Origin: Flavobacterium aciduliphilum
GTDB taxonomy: Bacteria; Bacteroidota; Bacteroidia; Flavobacteriales; Flavobacteriaceae
Length of the DNA: 64,000 nucleotides
Direction: 5' to 3'
Assembly: GCF_003268855.1 (NCBI RefSeq)
Contig: NZ_QLSZ01000008.1
Coordinates: 1 to 64,000, forward strand
Numbering within the stretch: the first letter of the stretch is position 1; each line of letters starts with the position of its first letter. A model generated the notes under the pieces. It was not told the origin of the DNA and made no database searches. It saw only the letters and a list, made by a program, of their open reading frames with translations. Both the position numbers and the translations under genes were made by a program. Shown one piece after another: positions 59,444-64,000 of this stretch.

Positions 59444-61072
59444 ATGAATTTTAAATTATACATACTATTTCTATTCACAACAACGCTTTTTGCACAAAAA
59501 GTGAGCACGTCTATTGATCACCCTAAGAAAAAAATTGGCGCTGAATTTCAATTGACTCTTAAAACTAGTGTGCGAAAAAACGATAAAGTAATTTTTCCGA
59601 AAGCAAAAAATTTTGGTCCCTTGGAAGTTATAGAATCCTATCCTGTAGATTCTATCAAAACGAATGATCGTGTTGACCTTGTAAAAAAATACGGACTCAC
59701 CCAGTTCGACTCGGGTACGTATGTTATTCCCAGAATGCTTGTGCTTATTAATGGAAAACCGGAGTATTCAGATAGTATAAAAGTAGAAGTCAACGATGTG
59801 AAAGTAGACACCTTGCGGCAAAAGATGTATGATATTAAAAACATCATTCCTGTTGCTACAGAAAGCCCTTGGGGATTCTATCTTTTACTTCTACTGGGAG
59901 CGCTTGGTCTTGGAGGATTAGGATATTGGTTGTATAAAAAATACATGCCTCAAAAACGTGAAGAGGAAACAATTACCTATAAAACCCCTATTGAAAAAGC
60001 GACTTCTTTATTGCAACAATTGGAGCGAAAAGAATTGATTCAACGTGGGGAGGTAAAATCATATTATTCTGAGTTGACCCAAATCGCGCGAAATTATATC
60101 GAAGAGGAAATTCAAATTCCTGCTATGGAAAGTACCACTTCCGAGCTTATTGTTGCTTTGCGCACTGTGGCAAGACAAAAGAAATTAAAATTAACGAATG
60201 AAACGTTAGAAAATTTAGAAAAAGTCTTGCAAAAAGCCGATTTGGTAAAATTTGCGAAAGAAAAGCCGTTAGATTTTGAAATTGAAGAGGATAAAAAACG
60301 CATTACAAGCACTATTGTAACCATACACAAAGCTTTGCCTGAAGAAGTAGAAGATACCGATGCTCTTGAGGCTTGGAATGCACAACAACAAGAAGCATTG
60401 AGATTGTTACAATTAAAAAAAGCGAAACAAAAAAAGCGTATAACCCAAATCCGTTTGGTTTTTGCCGTCCTTGTACTTGCTTTGTCCACTTTGGTATATG
60501 CTAAAGGCTTTGATTATGTTAAAGATGCTATTTTTGGAAACGAAGCGAAAGCGTTATTAGAAGGAGAATGGATTTTGAGTGATTATGGAAATCCTAGTAT
60601 CACTATCGAAACTCCTGAAGTTCTACAAAGAATCGATGCCACAAAGAACGTTCCCAAAGAAACTTATGCCATTTTAAAAGAAATGCAGATGTTTGAATTT
60701 GGAGATTTAAATCATGCCTTATACATAGCGGTTTCTACTAAAAAATTCAAAGAAACAACCGACATTAATTTTGATACTGTTTTGGAAGGATTTACTAAAA
60801 ATTGGGAACAAAAAGGGGCACAAAATATTTTATTCAAACAAGAAACGTACAACACGACTAAAGGCGTTAGTGGCGTTAAAGCTTTCGGAACGATGACGGT
60901 GCTTAATAAAGAAAACAATTCCAGTCAGAAGATGTATTATGAACTTCTTCTTTTTAAACAAGATGGCGGATTGCAACAAATTATGGTTGCTCATCGAGAA
61001 GGAGATGCTTTCGGGAAAAAGATATTGGAACGGGTAATCAATTCGGTAGAACTTAAAATTTCGCAACAATAA
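59444..61072 (+). CDS. BatD-like membrane protein with extra C-terminal domain
   Basis: 542 residues: signal peptide (MNFKLYILFLFTTTLFAQ), a BatD-like Ig domain (~20-135; PKAKNFGPLEVIESYP), TM helix (~145-165; FYLLLLLGALGLGGLGYWLY), a cytoplasmic helical part (~170-330), a second TM (~335-358) and a ~180-residue C-terminal beta-rich region (EGEWILSDYGNPSITIETP ...) outside the membrane. The last region is not part of classical BatD. A start at 59411 gives an 11-residue extension before the signal peptide. It overlaps batA by 1 nt. Confidence 0.82.
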   Translation: MNFKLYILFLFTTTLFAQKVSTSIDHPKKKIGAEFQLTLKTSVRKNDKVIFPKAKNFGPLEVIESYPVDSIKTNDRVDLVKKYGLTQFDSGTYVIPRMLVLINGKPEYSDSIKVEVNDVKVDTLRQKMYDIKNIIPVATESPWGFYLLLLLGALGLGGLGYWLYKKYMPQKREEETITYKTPIEKATSLLQQLERKELIQRGEVKSYYSELTQIARNYIEEEIQIPAMESTTSELIVALRTVARQKKLKLTNETLENLEKVLQKADLVKFAKEKPLDFEIEEDKKRITSTIVTIHKALPEEVEDTDALEAWNAQQQEALRLLQLKKAKQKKRITQIRLVFAVLVLALSTLVYAKGFDYVKDAIFGNEAKALLEGEWILSDYGNPSITIETPEVLQRIDATKNVPKETYAILKEMQMFEFGDLNHALYIAVSTKKFKETTDINFDTVLEGFTKNWEQKGAQNILFKQETYNTTKGVSGVKAFGTMTVLNKENNSSQKMYYELLLFKQDGGLQQIMVAHREGDAFGKKILERVINSVELKISQQ

Positions 61073-62076
61073 TGGAGAACATAAGTTTTTTACATCCTGC
61101 TTTCTTTTGGTTGTTTGTGTTGATTCCTATAGCCGCTTTTTGGTTGTTTTGGAAAAAAGATACGCAAACTCCAAGTTTGAAAATAAGTAGTGTTGCCGGA
61201 TTTAAAACCAAAAAAACACTTGCCTCGCAATTAAAACCTTATGTAGGCATTTTGCGTTTGATGGCGTTAAGTGCTTTAATTATTGCTTTGGCACGACCTA
61301 GAACGGTAGACATTAGCAATGAAACAAAAACCACAAAGGGCATCGATATTGTTATGGCAATTGACTTGTCAAGTAGTATGTTGGCGCGTGATTTAAAACC
61401 AAATCGGATGGAAGCTTTGAAAAAAGTAGCTATGAATTTTGTTGACGACCGACCCAATGATCGTATCGGAGTGGTCGTGTATGCGGGTGAAGCCTACACC
61501 AAAGCGCCTGTGACCAGTGATAAAGCTATTGTTAAACAAGCCCTTCAAGATATTCACTATGATGAAGTGCTTCAAGATGGCACAGGAATTGGAATGGGAT
61601 TGACTACAGCAGTCAACCGATTGAAAGAAAGTAAAGCCAAAAGTAAAGTAATTATATTGCTTACAGACGGAGTGAACAATTCAGGTTTTATTGAGCCCGA
61701 AACAGCTTCAGAAATTGCTAAGGAATATGGAATAAAAGTCTATACCATTGGTTTAGGGTCCAACGGGATGGCTGAATTTCCCTATCAATATGCTCCCAAT
61801 GGACGCGATTTTTTATACAAGTTAATGCCTGTTGAAATTGATGAAAAATTGATGAAAACCATAGCAGCAAATACTGGAGGGAAATACTATCGTGCCACAA
61901 GTAATACCAAATTAGAATCAATATATAAAGAAATTAATAAGCTCGAGACTACAGAAATTCAAGAGTTGAAATACTATGATTATGACGAAATGTATCGCCC
62001 TTTTGTGTGGCTTGCAGGATTTTTGTTGCTCCTAGAAGTGTTGTTAAAAAATACGATTTTTAAAAGTTTTATTTAA
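61072..62076 (+). CDS. batA: VWA-domain protein BatA
   Basis: 334 residues: two N-terminal TM helices (~8-25, 58-76), a VWA domain with intact MIDAS DLSSSM (~100-105), TDGVNNS (~199-205) and a C-terminal TM (~308-328). The Bat (Bacteroides aerotolerance) operon in other Bacteroidota contributes to oxidative-stress resistance; molecular role is unresolved. The start codon overlaps the previous stop; coupled translation is likely. Confidence 0.9.
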   Translation: MENISFLHPAFFWLFVLIPIAAFWLFWKKDTQTPSLKISSVAGFKTKKTLASQLKPYVGILRLMALSALIIALARPRTVDISNETKTTKGIDIVMAIDLSSSMLARDLKPNRMEALKKVAMNFVDDRPNDRIGVVVYAGEAYTKAPVTSDKAIVKQALQDIHYDEVLQDGTGIGMGLTTAVNRLKESKAKSKVIILLTDGVNNSGFIEPETASEIAKEYGIKVYTIGLGSNGMAEFPYQYAPNGRDFLYKLMPVEIDEKLMKTIAANTGGKYYRATSNTKLESIYKEINKLETTEIQELKYYDYDEMYRPFVWLAGFLLLLEVLLKNTIFKSFI

Positions 62077-62130
62077 AAGAAAAAGAGACTAGATTTTAGA
62101 CGTTTCTCTAAAAATCTAAATTCGAAAAAT

Positions 62131-63180
62131 ATGTACGAATTAGAAGAAAAAGGATATTTATATCTGCTGCTGATTATTCCAGTGCTGGTCTTGTTGTATG
62201 TTTATGTTTTTTATTGGAAACGTAAAAAGCAACAAGAGTTTGGTGATAGTTTATTACTTCAAAGTCTCAGCCCAGAAAAATCTACTTTCAAACCCATACT
62301 AAAAATGATTATGGTGTTGCTGGGTATGATTTTTCTTATCATCGGGTTAATTAATCCAAAAATGGGGATTAAGATGGAGAAAGTAAAACGACAAGGTATC
62401 GATATTGTGTTTGCTATTGACGTATCCAAAAGTATGTTGGCCGAAGATGTCGCTCCAAACCGTTTGGAGAAAAGTAAACAACTCGTTTCGCAGTTAATCA
62501 ACCAATTAGGTGGAGATAAAATCGGAATTATTGCCTATTCTGGAAATGCATTTCCGGTATTACCCATGACATCAGATTATGCCGTGGCAAAAATGTTTTT
62601 ACAAACCATGAATCCTGGAATGATTTCGTCCCAAGGAACGTCTATCGATCAGGCAATAGAATTGGCAGCCAATAACTTCTTTGACAAAAAAGACAAAACA
62701 AGCAAATTATTGGTGATCATTTCAGACGGAGAAGATCATTCCGACAATGCAGAAGCCGCCGCAGAAGAAAGTCAGAAAGTAGGATTGAAAATTGTAACCA
62801 TAGGCGTAGGTACAGAAAAAGGAGGCCCTATTCCGCTTAAAAAGAATGGCGTGGTAGAACGTTATCAAAAAGATAAAGACGATCACGTGGTCATTACGCA
62901 TAGAAATGCAAAAGTATTGGCTGCAATTGCCAAAACTACCAAGGGGGGATATGTTGATGGTAATTCAACCCGAACAGTCGTAGACTATGTAAAAAAAGTA
63001 TTGCAATCTACTCAAAAATCAGATTTTGAAGGTACTATGATGGCCGATTTAAAATCGCAGTTTCAGTGGTTTATTGCTTTTGGGTTTATTGTGTTGTTTG
63101 TTGACGTATTTCTTTCAGAACGAAAAACAAAATGGGTTAGAAAACTAAATTTATTTAATGAAGAAAAAGAAGCCTCTTAA
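62131..63180 (+). CDS. batB: VWA-domain protein BatB
   Basis: 349 residues with TM helices at ~9-28 and 57-75, a VWA domain with MIDAS DVSKSM (~95-100) and SDGEDHSDN (~196-204), and a C-terminal TM (~313-330) followed by a basic tail. Paralogous to BatA (DIVxAIDxSxSMLAxDxxPNR is shared). 54 nt after batA, 33 nt before batC. Confidence 0.9.
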   Translation: MYELEEKGYLYLLLIIPVLVLLYVYVFYWKRKKQQEFGDSLLLQSLSPEKSTFKPILKMIMVLLGMIFLIIGLINPKMGIKMEKVKRQGIDIVFAIDVSKSMLAEDVAPNRLEKSKQLVSQLINQLGGDKIGIIAYSGNAFPVLPMTSDYAVAKMFLQTMNPGMISSQGTSIDQAIELAANNFFDKKDKTSKLLVIISDGEDHSDNAEAAAEESQKVGLKIVTIGVGTEKGGPIPLKKNGVVERYQKDKDDHVVITHRNAKVLAAIAKTTKGGYVDGNSTRTVVDYVKKVLQSTQKSDFEGTMMADLKSQFQWFIAFGFIVLFVDVFLSERKTKWVRKLNLFNEEKEAS

Positions 63181-63213
63181 TACGACAGTCGTTGTATTGA
63201 AATAAGAAATATT

Positions 63214-63963
63214 ATGAAAAAAAGAATATTCTACTTGTTGATTTTGTGTTCTTGTGTGCTTCAAGCGCAACAAAAAGATAAATTTTTGCCTAAAGGTGAC
63301 GAAGCATTTGGGGCGAAAAAATATGTAGAAGCGGAGGCAAATTATAGAATATCACAATCCAAATTTAAGAAAAAAGCGATTTCTTCTTACAATTTAGGAA
63401 CCACAATTTACAAGCAAAACCAACCTTCCGAAGCGAAAGGACAGTTTTTAAAAGCCATTCATGATGCCAAAACCAAAGAAGAAAAACATCATGCCTACCA
63501 TAATTTTGGAAATACCTTAATGAAGGAAAAAGAATATGCTAGTGCTGTACAAGCCTACAAAAATGCTTTACGCAACAATCCTAATGATGATGAAACACGA
63601 TACAATTATGCATTAGCCAAAAAAATGTTGAAAGAAAATCCGCCGAAAAACAACGACAAGAACAAGGATAAAAATAAAGATAAGGATAAAAATAAAGACC
63701 AAAACAAAGATAAAGACAAGAATAAAGATCAAAATAAACAAGATACTAAAAACCAAAACAACCCAAATAACAAGAATCAAAACAACAAGAGCCAACCCAA
63801 TTCAGGAAACAATCAGAGTCCACAGCCTAAACCGACGGGGGCATCAAAACAACGAATTGATAACTTGCTCGATGCTGTAAATAATGAAGAGAAAAAGGTT
63901 CAGCAAAAAGTGAATGCTCAAAAAGTACAAGCAAAACCACAAAAACCTGAAAAAGATTGGTAA
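63214..63963 (+). CDS. batC: TPR-domain protein BatC
   Basis: 249 residues: signal peptide (to VLQAQ), two to three TPR units (~22-135; HAYHNFGNTLMKEKEYASAV, NNPNDDETRYNYALA), a low-complexity Lys/Asp/Asn region (~140-205, repeated DKNK and NKDQN units) and a terminal coiled-coil segment ending KPEKDW. The extracytoplasmic TPR is expected to bind the Bat VWA proteins. The low-complexity part is AT-driven and typical of the family. Confidence 0.88.
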   Translation: MKKRIFYLLILCSCVLQAQQKDKFLPKGDEAFGAKKYVEAEANYRISQSKFKKKAISSYNLGTTIYKQNQPSEAKGQFLKAIHDAKTKEEKHHAYHNFGNTLMKEKEYASAVQAYKNALRNNPNDDETRYNYALAKKMLKENPPKNNDKNKDKNKDKDKNKDQNKDKDKNKDQNKQDTKNQNNPNNKNQNNKSQPNSGNNQSPQPKPTGASKQRIDNLLDAVNNEEKKVQQKVNAQKVQAKPQKPEKDW

Positions 63964-63993
63964 GAATATTTAAGATTAAATTGAACGGATAAC

Positions 63994-64000
63994 ATGAAAA
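63994..64000 (+). CDS. Start of the next Bat-operon gene (cut by window edge)
   Basis: ATGAAAA begins 31 nt after the batC stop. By operon convention the gene would be batD, but only two codons are visible. Confidence 0.4.

Noticed and set aside
63613..63795. Hydrophobic minus-strand frame opposite batC
   Set aside because: It is the reverse of the Lys/Asp/Asn low-complexity region, which reads as Val/Leu/Phe/Ile on the other strand.

Overview
The window is AT-rich chromosomal DNA of a member of the Bacteroidota, most likely the family Flavobacteriaceae and close to the genus Flavobacterium. The evidence is internal. Type IX secretion (T9SS) proteins are present (PorZ and a T9SS type A cargo), as are a TonB receptor with a carboxypeptidase-like N-terminal domain and lipoproteins of flavobacterial families. 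Many genes are preceded by the Bacteroidota -7 element TAnnTTTG. Shine-Dalgarno sequences are largely absent, and start regions are A-rich. I see no rRNA, tRNA, intact insertion sequence, prophage or CRISPR array; most of the window is ordinary core genome. Layout: 0-8 kb holds a GH13 amylase lipoprotein, an outer-membrane family protein, gdhA, porZ with a downstream membrane acyltransferase, and recO. 8-21 kb holds ileS, a DksA-like protein and lspA, then (minus strand) 5-formyl-THF cyclo-ligase and a PLP decarboxylase, then uvrC, a patatin/outer-membrane barrel protein and an amino-acid permease. 20.8-26.5 kb is an aromatic amino-acid catabolic stretch (hmgA, hppD, kynA) with a DUF3108 protein, an M23 peptidase and an apparent stand-alone small RNA. 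26.6-31 kb holds pgi, a small membrane protein, an RlpA-like protein, a CYTH protein and dinB. 31.1-33.7 kb is an arsenic-type operon: arsR, a cysteine-tailed DUF6428-like protein, an arsenate-reductase/LMW-phosphatase-like protein and acr3. 33.8-43.2 kb holds a T9SS cargo protein, a 59-residue membrane protein, cystathionine gamma-synthase, a DinB-fold protein, an ArsC/Spx-like protein, a DMT transporter, then yicC, an inserted four-helix-bundle gene, gmk, nadD, an alcohol dehydrogenase and gpsA. 43.3-49.4 kb is a TonB receptor with two choice-of-anchor-J lipoproteins, divergent from an endonuclease/exonuclease/phosphatase-family protein. 49.4-57.2 kb holds 3-hydroxyanthranilate dioxygenase, an ALDH7-type dehydrogenase, PhnA-like and beta-barrel proteins, a metallophosphatase, a repeat-rich gene-free segment, an HU-family protein, an AlbA_2-type protein and an aldo/keto reductase. 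57.3-64 kb is the MoxR/DUF58/Bat operon, running off the right edge. The most unusual material is non-coding. At 54.14-54.46 kb, downstream of the HU-family gene, six TTGnGCAA sites recur every 21-22 bp. They lie between two ~60-bp direct repeats whose hairpin stems differ in sequence but keep pairing. A four-helix-bundle gene between yicC and gmk is flanked by inverted copies of a 10-bp word, and a 27-nt version of the right flank recurs 17 kb away (24 of 27 identical) at a site with no gene inside. A probable ~120-nt RNA with its own promoter and terminator lies between hppD and the DUF3108 gene. All functional statements are from reading translations and motifs by eye; no database search was run.
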